Assembly: GCF_003260275.1 (NCBI RefSeq)
Contig: NZ_QJHB01000014.1
Location: 1 to 64,000, forward strand
Length of the DNA: 64,000 bases
From: Homoserinimonas sp. OAct 916
GTDB taxonomy: Bacteria > Actinomycetota > Actinomycetes > Actinomycetales > Microbacteriaceae
Reading direction: 5' to 3'
Below, piece by piece: positions 46,337 to 55,477 of this stretch. Position 1 is the stretch's first letter. The number at the start of each line of letters is the position of its first letter. Under the pieces are notes generated by a model, which made no database searches, was not told the origin of the DNA, and saw only the letters and a program-made list of their open reading frames with translations. Made by a program: the position numbers and the translations under genes.

Positions 46337-48853
46337 ATGTCTGAATACAAGAAGCCGTCTCACGGCAAGAAGTCCTCCCCTCGCTCCGGCCCGGCCAAAG
46401 TCGGCGGCCACAGTCCGAGTCATCGGGGCTACCGCGCCTCCGAGGCGACCTCCGGTGCGCCCAAAAAGGCCCGCTGGAATGCCGACGAACGGGCCGCCCG
46501 CGCCAGCGGCCGACCCGGCGAGCGCCCCAACTGGGAGCCGCGAGAGAATCGGCCCACGGGTAAGGGCGCACGCCCCGCCTACGGCGACCGACCGAACCAC
46601 GGTGGTGCTCGCCCCACGCGTGGCGCGTCATCCGAGCGCTCGTCCTATGGCGACCGCGCGGGCCGCAACAACGATCGCGCCCCGTATGGCGACCGGCAGG
46701 CCCGCACCGAACGCCCCGACTACAGCAGTCGCCCCAACCGCGACTCGAACCGTTCTTCATACCCAGACCAGGCGCGCCACTCCGAGCGACCCGCGTACGG
46801 TGACCGCGCCCAGCGCACCGAGCGGCCCTCCTACGGAGACCGCCCGCAACGCTCCGAGCGCCCTTCATACGGCGACCGCCCCCAACGCACCGAACGCCCC
46901 GACTACAGCAGTCGCCCCGACCGTGACTCGAACCGCCCCTCCTACGGAGACCGCCCCCAACGCACCGAACGGCCCTCCTACGGCGACCGCCCGCAGCGCA
47001 CCGAACGGCCCTCCTACGGCGACCGCCCGCAGCGCACCGAACGCCCCGACTACAACAGTCGCCCCAACCGCGACTCGAACCGTCCCTCCTACGGAGACCG
47101 CCCGCAACGCTCCGAGCGCCCAGGCCACGGCGACCGGCCGAACCGCACCGACGATCGCTCGTCGTACGGCGACCGCTCGGGCCGCGGCGGCGAGCGCAGC
47201 GGCCAGGGAGAACGCCCTCGCTACTCGGCCGATCGCCCGCAGCGCGGCGAACGCCCCTCGTACGGCGACAGGGCACCGCACACCGAGCGCCCCACCTACG
47301 GCGAGCGTCCACGGCATTCGGCGGAACGGCCGCAGCGCACTGAACGGCCCTCGTACGGTGACCGCCCGTCGTACGGTGACCGCCCCGCCTACGGAGACCG
47401 GCCGTCCCACGACGACCGTCCGCGCCGTGAGGACCGCGCCTCCTACTCGGATCGCGCCGCCGCGCCAGAGCGTCCGGCCCGTCGTCGTGATTTCGACACC
47501 CGGCCGCCCAAGCGTGACTTCGATCGACCCGGCTTTCACGCCTCCGAGCGCAGCGCCTCCAAGTTCTACCCGAGCACCGAGAAGCAGGCACACTCCGAAT
47601 CTAACCAGCGCGGGCACGGCCACGCGCCGGTCGAAGACGTCGTTCTGGGACGTCTCGCAGCCGAAGCGATCACCGCGGCCGAAGTTGAAGGCGTGACCTT
47701 CGCCGACCTCGGCCTCGGTGGCAACATCGTGCGCCAGCTCGCTGAGCTCGGCGCGGACAAGCCGTTCCCCATCCAGGCGGCCACCATTCCTGACGTGCTT
47801 GCCGGAAAGAATGTTCTCGGCCGCGGCAAGACCGGCAGCGGCAAGACCATTGCCTTCGGCGCCCCCCTGGTGGAGCGACTGATGGAGAACGACGGCGGCA
47901 AGAATCGCAAGCCCGGCCGCAAGCCGCGCGCGCTGATCCTCGCCCCCACCCGTGAGCTTGCGTTGCAGATCGACCGCACCGTACAGCCGATAGCCCGCAG
48001 CGTGGGACTGTTCACCACCCAGATCTACGGCGGTGTGCCCCAGTACCGGCAGGTCGGCGCTCTGCAGCGCGGAGTCGACATCGTGATCGGCACCCCGGGC
48101 CGCATGGAAGACCTGATCGAGCAGGGCCGGCTCGACCTCAGCGAGGTGACCATCACCGTGCTCGACGAAGCAGACCACATGTGCGACCTCGGTTTTCTCG
48201 AACCGGTGCAGCGCATCCTGAAGGAGACCGCAGACGACGGCCAACGGCTGTTGTTCTCGGCGACCCTCGACAAGGGTGTTGCCCAGCTGGTGAACGAGTT
48301 CCTCCCGGAGCCCGCGGTACACGAGGTCGCCGGCGAAGATCAGGCGTCGTCGACGATCGACCACAAGGTGTTCCTGATCGAGCACCGCGACAAGGCCAGG
48401 ATCATCTCCCAACTCGCCCACGGCGCCGGCAAGACCCTGATCTTCTCGCGCACTCGCTCTTTTGCAGAGCAGCTCGCAGACCAGCTCGAGGACCAGGGCA
48501 TCCCGGCCACCAGCCTGCACGGCGATCTCAACCAGTCGCGCCGCACACGTAATCTCTCGCAACTGACCAGCGGCCGGGTGAACGTGCTGGTGGCGACGGA
48601 TGTCGCTGCGCGCGGCATCCACGTCGACGACATCTCGCTGGTGATCCAGGCGGATGCTCCCGACGAGTACAAGGCCTATCTGCACCGTGCGGGGCGCACC
48701 GGACGCGCGGGCAAGCAGGGGACTGTCGTGACGCTGATCCCTCGTGGCCGCCGCCGCCGCATGGAGGAACTGCTCGACCGGGCCGAAATCACGGCGAGCT
48801 TCCGTGAGGTTGCTCCGGGCGACACCGTATTGGACGAGTTGGCGGCACTTTAG
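46337..48853 (+). CDS. DEAD-box RNA helicase with long YGDR-repeat disordered N-terminus
   Basis: 838 residues from the ATG at 46337, with GGAAAG 7 bases upstream. The first about 430 residues are low-complexity, rich in Arg, Tyr, Asp, Glu, Pro and Ser, with 15 copies of YGDR, often as PSYGDRPQR-(T/S)-ERP, and no cysteine. The C-terminal half is a complete helicase core: Q-motif region FADLGLGGNIVRQL, Walker A GRGKTGSGKT, PTRELALQI, GTPGRMEDL, LDEADHM (DEAD), FSATLDKGV, LIFSRTRS, LHGDLNQSRRTRNL, VATDVAARGIHV and HRAGRTGRAG. Probably unwinds structured RNA in cold or stress, with the tail binding RNA or forming condensates (inference). The tail lies before the core, whereas most bacterial helicases carry it after. 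Confidence 0.92.
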   Translation: MSEYKKPSHGKKSSPRSGPAKVGGHSPSHRGYRASEATSGAPKKARWNADERAARASGRPGERPNWEPRENRPTGKGARPAYGDRPNHGGARPTRGASSERSSYGDRAGRNNDRAPYGDRQARTERPDYSSRPNRDSNRSSYPDQARHSERPAYGDRAQRTERPSYGDRPQRSERPSYGDRPQRTERPDYSSRPDRDSNRPSYGDRPQRTERPSYGDRPQRTERPSYGDRPQRTERPDYNSRPNRDSNRPSYGDRPQRSERPGHGDRPNRTDDRSSYGDRSGRGGERSGQGERPRYSADRPQRGERPSYGDRAPHTERPTYGERPRHSAERPQRTERPSYGDRPSYGDRPAYGDRPSHDDRPRREDRASYSDRAAAPERPARRRDFDTRPPKRDFDRPGFHASERSASKFYPSTEKQAHSESNQRGHGHAPVEDVVLGRLAAEAITAAEVEGVTFADLGLGGNIVRQLAELGADKPFPIQAATIPDVLAGKNVLGRGKTGSGKTIAFGAPLVERLMENDGGKNRKPGRKPRALILAPTRELALQIDRTVQPIARSVGLFTTQIYGGVPQYRQVGALQRGVDIVIGTPGRMEDLIEQGRLDLSEVTITVLDEADHMCDLGFLEPVQRILKETADDGQRLLFSATLDKGVAQLVNEFLPEPAVHEVAGEDQASSTIDHKVFLIEHRDKARIISQLAHGAGKTLIFSRTRSFAEQLADQLEDQGIPATSLHGDLNQSRRTRNLSQLTSGRVNVLVATDVAARGIHVDDISLVIQADAPDEYKAYLHRAGRTGRAGKQGTVVTLIPRGRRRRMEELLDRAEITASFREVAPGDTVLDELAAL

Positions 48854-48859
48854 GCAACG

Positions 48860-48912
48860 CGGCTGAGCCGCTCCGGCGCCGCCCACCCAGGGCAGTCGGA
48901 CCGGCTCAGCCG
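48860..48912. repeat. 11-bp perfect inverted repeat after the helicase gene
   Basis: CGGCTGAGCCG (48860-48870) and CGGCTCAGCCG (48902-48912) are exact complements, separated by 31 bases. The right arm covers the stop codon of the transporter remnant. It may weaken transcription between the helicase gene and the region beyond, but there is no T-run. Confidence 0.6.
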
Positions 48913-49025
48913 ATTGCGAACAGGCCCACTGCAGCGATCGCAACCACGAGACCCACGATCTGCACCGGAGCGATCCGTTCACGCAGGATCAGTGCGGCGA
49001 ACTCAACCGTTGACGAGTTCCTGAC
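48906..49025 (-). pseudogene. C-terminal remnant of an EamA/DMT-family transporter
   Basis: The minus strand encodes about 40 residues, including ALILRERIAPVQIVGLVV and AIAAVGLFAIG to a TGA at 48906. This is the last-helix pattern of EamA transporters (Glu-Arg-Ile after a helix, then a final helix). Upstream of 49025 the base composition changes to AT-rich (CAATATTATGAG) and homology stops, so the gene was cut away. It is a fragment, distinct from the intact EamA gene at 57038. Confidence 0.65.
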
Positions 49026-49106
49026 AATATTATGAGTGTTCCTCGGTTCAACCAGTCATGTCGCCTGAAGTGGGGTATAGGAATCGCTGATGAGCCAGTG
49101 TTACCG

Positions 49107-49217
49107 TTGACTTATTCAAACGGGCGTGACGACTATTCGGGTTAGTCGGCTCGCGTGGGGGGAACCACCGAAAGGCGGACAAGTGGGACCGGGCGAAAGC
49201 CACGGTCCCACTTTTTT
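49107..49217 (+). ncRNA. Candidate structured RNA unit 1 with terminator
   Basis: TTGACT at 49107-49112 could be a -35. Then come three hairpins: GACTA / TAGTC around loop TTCGGGT (49131-49147), a CC-x-CC stem capped by GAAA near 49165-49178, and a terminator 49183-49211, where GTGGGACCG pairs with CGGTCCCAC, with an inner GGC-GAAA-GCC and a T6 run at 49212-49217. The order and loop types repeat in unit 2. There is no downstream plus-strand gene, so it would be a free-standing transcript. Not matched to any known RNA family by eye. Confidence 0.5.
49183..49217 (+). terminator. Intrinsic terminator of RNA unit 1
   Basis: A 9-bp perfect stem (49183-49191 with 49203-49211) followed by T6 (49212-49217) makes this the clearest Rho-independent terminator in the window. 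The next gene on this strand is recQ, 3 kb away. Confidence 0.8.
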
Positions 49218-49311
49218 GCCCCGAGGTTTCACGTCGGGCGACGTTCGCTCGATACACGGCGTGTGGGAGTCGTACGTGGCCGTGGAACTGTGGCACAGTA
49301 GATGAAGATTT

Positions 49312-49500
49312 GCGACCTCGGTCGACGTCTGCCCTGGCAGAAGTCGGCCGATTCGGTCGCGAACGGGCACGCTCCCGCCAGGGAGCGCCGCCCGTTCACC
49401 AGGCCCGGCCGAGCAGCTATTCGGGTTAGCAGCTCCGCCGGCGGGCGCCGGAAGGCGCCGGAAGGGGGCCGTGGGATTCCCGCGGCCCCCTTTCTTCCGC
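49312..49500 (+). ncRNA. Candidate structured RNA unit 2 with terminator
   Basis: Stem 1 (49312-49360) pairs GCGACC, TCGG, CGAC and TCTGCC with GGCAGA, GTCG, CCGA and GGTCGC, about 20 bp with small gaps. Stem 2 (49361-49397) is GAACGGGC / GCCCGTTC around GCTCCC / GGGAGC. Stem 3 (49411-49435) is GAGC-A-GCTA / TAGC-A-GCTC with loop TTCGGGT as in unit 1. Stem 4 is GGCGCC-GGAA-GGCGCC (49444-49459). The last is a terminator. The shared loop with different stem bases suggests preserved structure. Function unknown. Confidence 0.5.
49464..49496 (+). terminator. Intrinsic terminator of RNA unit 2
   Basis: GGGGGCCG (49464-49471) pairs with CGGCCCCC (49483-49490), with an inner GGG / CCC around ATT, followed by TTTCTT. 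It stands 46 bases past the end of the convergent CopC gene's coding region and on the opposite strand to it. Confidence 0.7.
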
Positions 49501-49542
49501 TCCACCGCCGATCCGACGAGTTCGGGTGAGCCGCGCTATCGC

Positions 49543-50193
49543 CTATTCGCCGGTACCGGCATGATTCTTCGAACGCGCCAGAAACATCACCACGCCGACC
49601 CCGATCAGCGCGAGCAGTACGATCCCGCCCGCGACCGACAGGATCAACGCCGTGTTCGAACCGCTGGCTTGCTGGTCGGCATCGGTCGGAGCGAGGTTCG
49701 CCTCCTCCGGCCCAGACCCCGACCCGGCATCCGCGCTGGGGCACGGGGCCGTGGCCGAACCGGCAGCCTCGGGCACCCCGGCTGCTGGCTCGTAGGTGAA
49801 CACCTGCTGGTCGGAGACCACGTGCCCATCGGCGGAGACGATCTGCCAGACGATCCGGTACTCGCCGGCGGCACCGAGCGCGATCGGAGCGGTCACCGTG
49901 CGGTCGGCGGTCGTCGGGCATGCGGTCTCGAAGTGGGCACCCTGCGCGTCTGTGACCTCGACGAACGAGGTATTGGTGACCAGGTTCAGCACCACATCGT
50001 TGAATTCCAGGGTGACGGCGCCCAACGGCTCGGTCACCACGCTCCCCGGGGCCGGGGTCGAGGTGACCAAGTAGTTGTGGGCTGATGCCGGCCCCGCTCC
50101 CAGCCCGACCATTGTGACCAACGCGACGAAGGCCAACACGACCACCATGGTGTTGCGCGACCGTGCGGGGCGCACCAAAGGTGAGCGTGTCAC
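49543..50193 (-). CDS. CopC-family copper-binding protein with C-terminal anchor
   Basis: 216 residues, GTG start that overlaps the ycnI-like stop (GTGA). A long signal peptide ends at ASA, so the mature protein starts with His-Asn (HNYLVTSTPAPGS), the N-terminal His used by CopC to hold Cu(II). A second His is in SADGHVVSDQ with Asp nearby. The beta-barrel part is followed by a Ser/Gly-rich linker and one C-terminal membrane helix (LILSVAGGIVLLALIGVGVVMFL) ending in a basic tail, so it sits on the outer face of the membrane. It is the second of two coupled copper genes. Confidence 0.88.
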   Translation of the reverse strand: MTRSPLVRPARSRNTMVVVLAFVALVTMVGLGAGPASAHNYLVTSTPAPGSVVTEPLGAVTLEFNDVVLNLVTNTSFVEVTDAQGAHFETACPTTADRTVTAPIALGAAGEYRIVWQIVSADGHVVSDQQVFTYEPAAGVPEAAGSATAPCPSADAGSGSGPEEANLAPTDADQQASGSNTALILSVAGGIVLLALIGVGVVMFLARSKNHAGTGE

Positions 50194-51083
50194 TTCGTCA
50201 CGTCGCCTTTCGGCGTAGCACCGTTTTGCGTAGCACCGTTTTGCGTAGCACCGTTTTGCGCAGCGCCGTGCGCCACGCCGCCGTCGCGCTTATTGCGCCC
50301 GGCAAAGGCGGCGACTGCCACCACAAGGGCAATGGCACCGAGCCCGAGGCCGGCGAATGCCACCCAGAGCGATACGCCGGTGTCAGCGGACTCGGCCGAC
50401 GGCACGTCGCCAGACGTTGCGCCCTCAGCTGACTCGCTGTCATCCGACCCGGGAGCCACCGGCGCAGACGGGGTCACTCTGGCCATATCATCGGAGTCGT
50501 CATGACTGTGGCCGTCGCCGGCAGGCTCGTCATTCACGTATAGTGTCGGGGCCGGATGCGCGGGTTCGGCGCCATCTGCCCCAGCAACCTCATCCCAGAC
50601 GACGACGGAGCCATCCGAATAGGTCTGGTGTGCCGGCAGGATGATATGCCCTGTGTCAGGCACCGGCCCGGCCGAGATGACGAACTGCTGGAACTGGCCG
50701 GCAGTAATCGACGTGCCCTCATCGGCGGTCCAGGTGATCTTGCTGGGCGCCTCGGTGATACTGGCCCCGTGCACCTCGATCGGCTGGGGCAGTTTCGCGG
50801 TCTCGATCTGCGCGCTCCAGCCGGGCACGGGCTGGTAGCTGATCGACGTGAACGGAGTGTCGGTCGGCAGCATCACCTCGAGCCCCACGGTTCCTGCGGT
50901 CGCCGATTCATTCGGAACCTTGAAGGTGAGGGTGGTCCAGGAGCCCGCGTCTGCCTGACCCGGTGCGACCGTCACATGGGCCTGGGCGGCAAGCGGGGCG
51001 GCAAGGGCGATGAGGGCGGCGGCGGTCATGGCCGTGCCCCCGATGACGAGGGAGCGAACTGATTTTTTTGAAGCGTGTTTCAT
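50190..51083 (-). CDS. YcnI-family (DUF1775) copper-binding protein
   Basis: 297 residues. The signal peptide ends at AQA, so the mature N-terminus is His (HVTVAPGQADAGSW), as in B. subtilis YcnI, where the N-terminal His, a Glu and a Trp bind Cu(II). VPGWSAQIE and WTADEGTSITAGQF are family blocks. A His/Asp-rich stretch (DGHSHDDSDD) may bind more metal. A membrane helix near 255-275 precedes a tail with three NGATQ repeats from a 15-base tandem repeat (CGTAGCACCGTTTTG on the plus strand). It is coupled to CopC downstream. Confidence 0.9.
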   Translation of the reverse strand: MKHASKKSVRSLVIGGTAMTAAALIALAAPLAAQAHVTVAPGQADAGSWTTLTFKVPNESATAGTVGLEVMLPTDTPFTSISYQPVPGWSAQIETAKLPQPIEVHGASITEAPSKITWTADEGTSITAGQFQQFVISAGPVPDTGHIILPAHQTYSDGSVVVWDEVAGADGAEPAHPAPTLYVNDEPAGDGHSHDDSDDMARVTPSAPVAPGSDDSESAEGATSGDVPSAESADTGVSLWVAFAGLGLGAIALVVAVAAFAGRNKRDGGVAHGAAQNGATQNGATQNGATPKGDVTK

Positions 51084-51267
51084 GCGCGTTGTCCTTTGAG
51101 AAGCGGGCGACGCCGGTCGAGGCGTGCCCCTGCGTGAGAGGTGTGTCGTCGAGTGTTTCGGCCGGTGCGAAGCGCGGCTGATTCGGCGAAAGGGCTGAGG
51201 TGCCCGGGCTGTTCTGGCAGGAGTTGGCCAAGGAACAGGTTCGGTCGACCGCCTGGGTCGATGCCGA

Positions 51268-51912
51268 CTACCCAGCAGCAGCTAACGGGGGCCCGCGGTG
51301 ACACATCGACGAGATCAGATGCTCACGTTTTTGTCGAAATTCGTCGTTCCACCCGCGCACCGTCCGCACCGGGGTGCCGACGACCTCGACAGGCTGCACC
51401 GCAGGCGTGAGCAGTGCCCGCAACTGCAGCCGTGTTCCCTCAACGATCCCCCAGAAAGCGCGCTCGAAGTAGCGCAGCGCGGCAATGGTCGTGACGGCCG
51501 CAAGAGCGTGTGCCGCGAGCATCCAGCCGGCGGCGACCAGCTCTGGAGACGAGGCCTGGACCCCACTCGAGAGCGCTTGGATCTGGGCCATCATGGCGGC
51601 GTGGTCGTGCGGCGCGAAAAGTCCGCCGGATCGGCCGGCCACGCCGACGGCCCCTGCCGACGGGGTGCCGAAGAGCGTGAAGAGGCCGTGGTAGATCACC
51701 TGGCTGGCGATCACCGCGATCGAGAGCCGCCAGAGCGAGAGTCGGCGACCGGTCAATGCAAGGCACACCAGCACCGAGAAGACCACCGAAAGCACAACCG
51801 CGAGCGCGCCGGGCGCCTCGGCTGCTGCCACCGAGTGTGACAGCACGGCCATGAACGTGGCGAATCCGGCCGCGAGCATCGCGCGCATCACACGCGCGTG
51901 CCGTGAGGTCAT
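51268..51912 (-). CDS. Conserved membrane protein next to copper genes
   Basis: 214 residues from the ATG at 51912 with GGAGCAGAC upstream; the open frame runs on to 52221 but that part overlaps recQ start. About four or five hydrophobic helices (for example LAAGFATFMAVLSHSVAAA, LAVVLSVVFSVLVCLALTG, AIVASQVIYHGLFTLF-like) with a periplasmic-type loop HDHAAMMAQIQ holding two His and Met, possible copper ligands. I do not recognise the family. Its position just upstream of ycnI and copC suggests a shared copper role. The C-terminus is basic. Confidence 0.7.
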   Translation of the reverse strand: MTSRHARVMRAMLAAGFATFMAVLSHSVAAAEAPGALAVVLSVVFSVLVCLALTGRRLSLWRLSIAVIASQVIYHGLFTLFGTPSAGAVGVAGRSGGLFAPHDHAAMMAQIQALSSGVQASSPELVAAGWMLAAHALAAVTTIAALRYFERAFWGIVEGTRLQLRALLTPAVQPVEVVGTPVRTVRGWNDEFRQKREHLISSMCHRGPPLAAAG

Positions 51913-52128
51913 GTCTGCTCCGCTGTCTGTCCGGGTTTCGGTCTGTCCGGGGCGCTTGCCGTTCGGGGTTCTGCTGGCCGGGTTCTCCCCAGCCGACCTC
52001 CAGTTCAACCGCACCGAACTTATCACAGCGATCTGTGGGCGCCGCAGGTCACCGGCCCGTGATCGCCCGGGCCTCGGCGCGTTCTGCACGGGTCGCCGGC
52101 CCCGCACGTCGACGTCTCCGGGCTCGCC

Positions 52129-52140
52129 TACGCTGGGGGG
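52129..52140 (+). promoter_or_regulatory. Leaderless-type promoter of recQ
   Basis: TACGCT (52129-52134) is followed by six G bases and the ATG at 52141. The G-run touches the start codon and is too close to act as a normal ribosome-binding site. The layout is the same as at the toxin-antitoxin genes. No LexA box is apparent. Confidence 0.45.
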
Positions 52141-53958
<1,818 letters not shown>

Positions 53959-53962
53959 CCGG

Positions 53963-54481
53963 TCACCCGACCAGCTTCTTCAGGGTGCGCAGGTTGCGGG
54001 TGGTCGTCAGCTCCTTGATGCGGGCACGCGCGGTCGCCTTTCCGATCGCGCTCGTGAGGGTGTGCCCGCGCTCGACGGTCCAATAGATCACGCCGTCACC
54101 GGGGGCGGCCGCCTCCAGGTCGGCATCGAGGTCGACCGAAAGCAGCACGTCTCGCGGTTCGTCTCCCATCAGGAAGATCACGTATGGATGCCAGCCCTCC
54201 CGGTCGGCGTCGAACGGAAAGTCTGTGATGACTCTCTCGATCTCGGCCAGCGAGAGCACGTGCACCCGCGCCGGGTAGCCGAATGTGTCGGCGAGCGCCC
54301 GTTCGATTCGCGGTTTGGTTGCGGCCGGCCCATCCTCGGCGTCGAATATCACGTTGCCGCTGGCCAGCACTGTACTGACGTTCCCGAAGCCGATGGCGGT
54401 GAACGCGGCCCGTACGTCGGCCATCTTCAGGTTCACGCCGCCCACGTTCACCCCGCGCAACAGCGCCACATATCGAGCCAT
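53963..54481 (-). CDS. DUF1697 family protein
   Basis: 172 residues matching the DUF1697 layout: RYVALLRGVNVGGVNLKMADVR at the N-terminus, then FGNVSTVLASGNVIFDAED, and a C-terminal IYWTVERGHTLTSAIGKA. Function is unknown in general. No signal peptide or membrane segment. The start lies at a leaderless-type promoter. It is convergent with recQ, with only 4 bases between stops. Confidence 0.9.
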   Translation of the reverse strand: MARYVALLRGVNVGGVNLKMADVRAAFTAIGFGNVSTVLASGNVIFDAEDGPAATKPRIERALADTFGYPARVHVLSLAEIERVITDFPFDADREGWHPYVIFLMGDEPRDVLLSVDLDADLEAAAPGDGVIYWTVERGHTLTSAIGKATARARIKELTTTRNLRTLKKLVG

Positions 54482-54493
54482 GTGATGAGGCTA
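54482..54493 (-). promoter_or_regulatory. Leaderless-type promoter of the DUF1697 gene
   Basis: On the minus strand TAGCCT (54488-54493) is followed by six bases and the ATG at 54481. There is no ribosome-binding site. It is the fifth gene in the window with the TANNNT plus 6-7 base layout. Confidence 0.4.
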
Positions 54494-54622
54494 CTGCGCG
54501 TGGGTTCCGACTGCCGGTATCTTCGATGGACACCCGTCGTCCCGTAGGCTGTATCCCCGAGCAACGGAGTCGACCTCCACTGAACCGGAATCCATCGACG
54601 AACCCCTTCCAGGCCGGAGCGA

Positions 54623-55477
54623 ATGTCTATTCCAGAGATCCCCACCCCCGACGATCGCACGCCGGAGAACCCCGGGTCGAAACCACCTGCTCGCGAAACG
54701 GGCGCGTGGGCCGCAGCCGACCCGAGCGCAGCGCTCTCGATTCGCGGTCTGACCAAGTGGTATGGCGACAAGGTCGCGGTCGACGCCATCGACCTCGATG
54801 TTCCGACAGGCTCCTTCTATGGTCTGGTCGGCCCTAACGGCGCCGGCAAGACGACGACTCTCTCTATGTCCACCGGGCTGCTCCGGCCGAACGCCGGGCA
54901 GGTGTTGATTCACGGCATCGACCTCTGGCGCAACCTGACAGAGGCCAAACGGCAGATCGGGGTACTTGCCGACGGGGTGAAACTCTTCGACCGACTCACG
55001 GGCGAGCAACTGGTCACATACTCGGGCCTGCTCAGCGGCATGGACCGGCAGACCGCCGGCGAGCGCGTTGCCGATCTGCTTCAACTGCTTGACCTGGAGG
55101 AGGCCGCCGGGACTCTGGTGGTCGACTACTCGGCCGGGATGACCAAGAAGGTTGCCATTGCCTGCGCCCTGGTGCATGCTCCCCGCCTGTTGGTGCTCGA
55201 TGAGCCGTTCGAGTCGGTCGACCCGGTCTCGGCAGCGAACATTCGCCACCTGCTCGAGGGCTATGTCGCAAGCGGGGGCACCGTCATCGTCTCCAGTCAC
55301 TCGATGGACCTGGTGCAGCGCATGTGCGACCACGTGGCGATCATCAATGCCGGCCGGGTGGTCGCTGCCGGCACCACGGATGATGTGCGCGCGGGCTCCA
55401 CCCTCGAGGACCGCTTCGTCGAGCTCGTCGGCGGCCGCACCCACGGAGAGGGCCCCGCGTGGTTGCGCATCTCGTAA
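54623..55477 (+). CDS. ABC transporter ATP-binding protein
   Basis: 284 residues, GGAG upstream of the ATG. About 40 polar residues at the N-terminus precede a complete ATPase: Walker A GPNGAGKTTTLSM, Q-loop region RQIGVLADGV, a signature with DYSAGMTKKV (replacing LSGGQ), Walker B LLVLDEPFESVDP, and H-switch in VSSHSMDLVQ. This is the DrrA/CcmA-type ATPase of ABC-2 exporters. It overlaps the permease gene by 19 bases. Substrate unknown. Confidence 0.92.
   Translation: MSIPEIPTPDDRTPENPGSKPPARETGAWAAADPSAALSIRGLTKWYGDKVAVDAIDLDVPTGSFYGLVGPNGAGKTTTLSMSTGLLRPNAGQVLIHGIDLWRNLTEAKRQIGVLADGVKLFDRLTGEQLVTYSGLLSGMDRQTAGERVADLLQLLDLEEAAGTLVVDYSAGMTKKVAIACALVHAPRLLVLDEPFESVDPVSAANIRHLLEGYVASGGTVIVSSHSMDLVQRMCDHVAIINAGRVVAAGTTDDVRAGSTLEDRFVELVGGRTHGEGPAWLRIS

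Noticed and set aside
46314-47696. A second plus-strand open frame of 460 codons through the helicase repeat
   Set aside because: It is the +1 shadow of the tandem repeat (Ala/Thr/Pro-rich) with no start signal.
46865-48982. A 705-codon minus-strand open frame across the helicase gene
   Set aside because: It is a mirror of the helicase frame caused by GC-rich third positions and the repeat; its composition (V/G/R-rich, no fold motifs) and lack of a start signal argue against it, while the plus frame has all helicase motifs.
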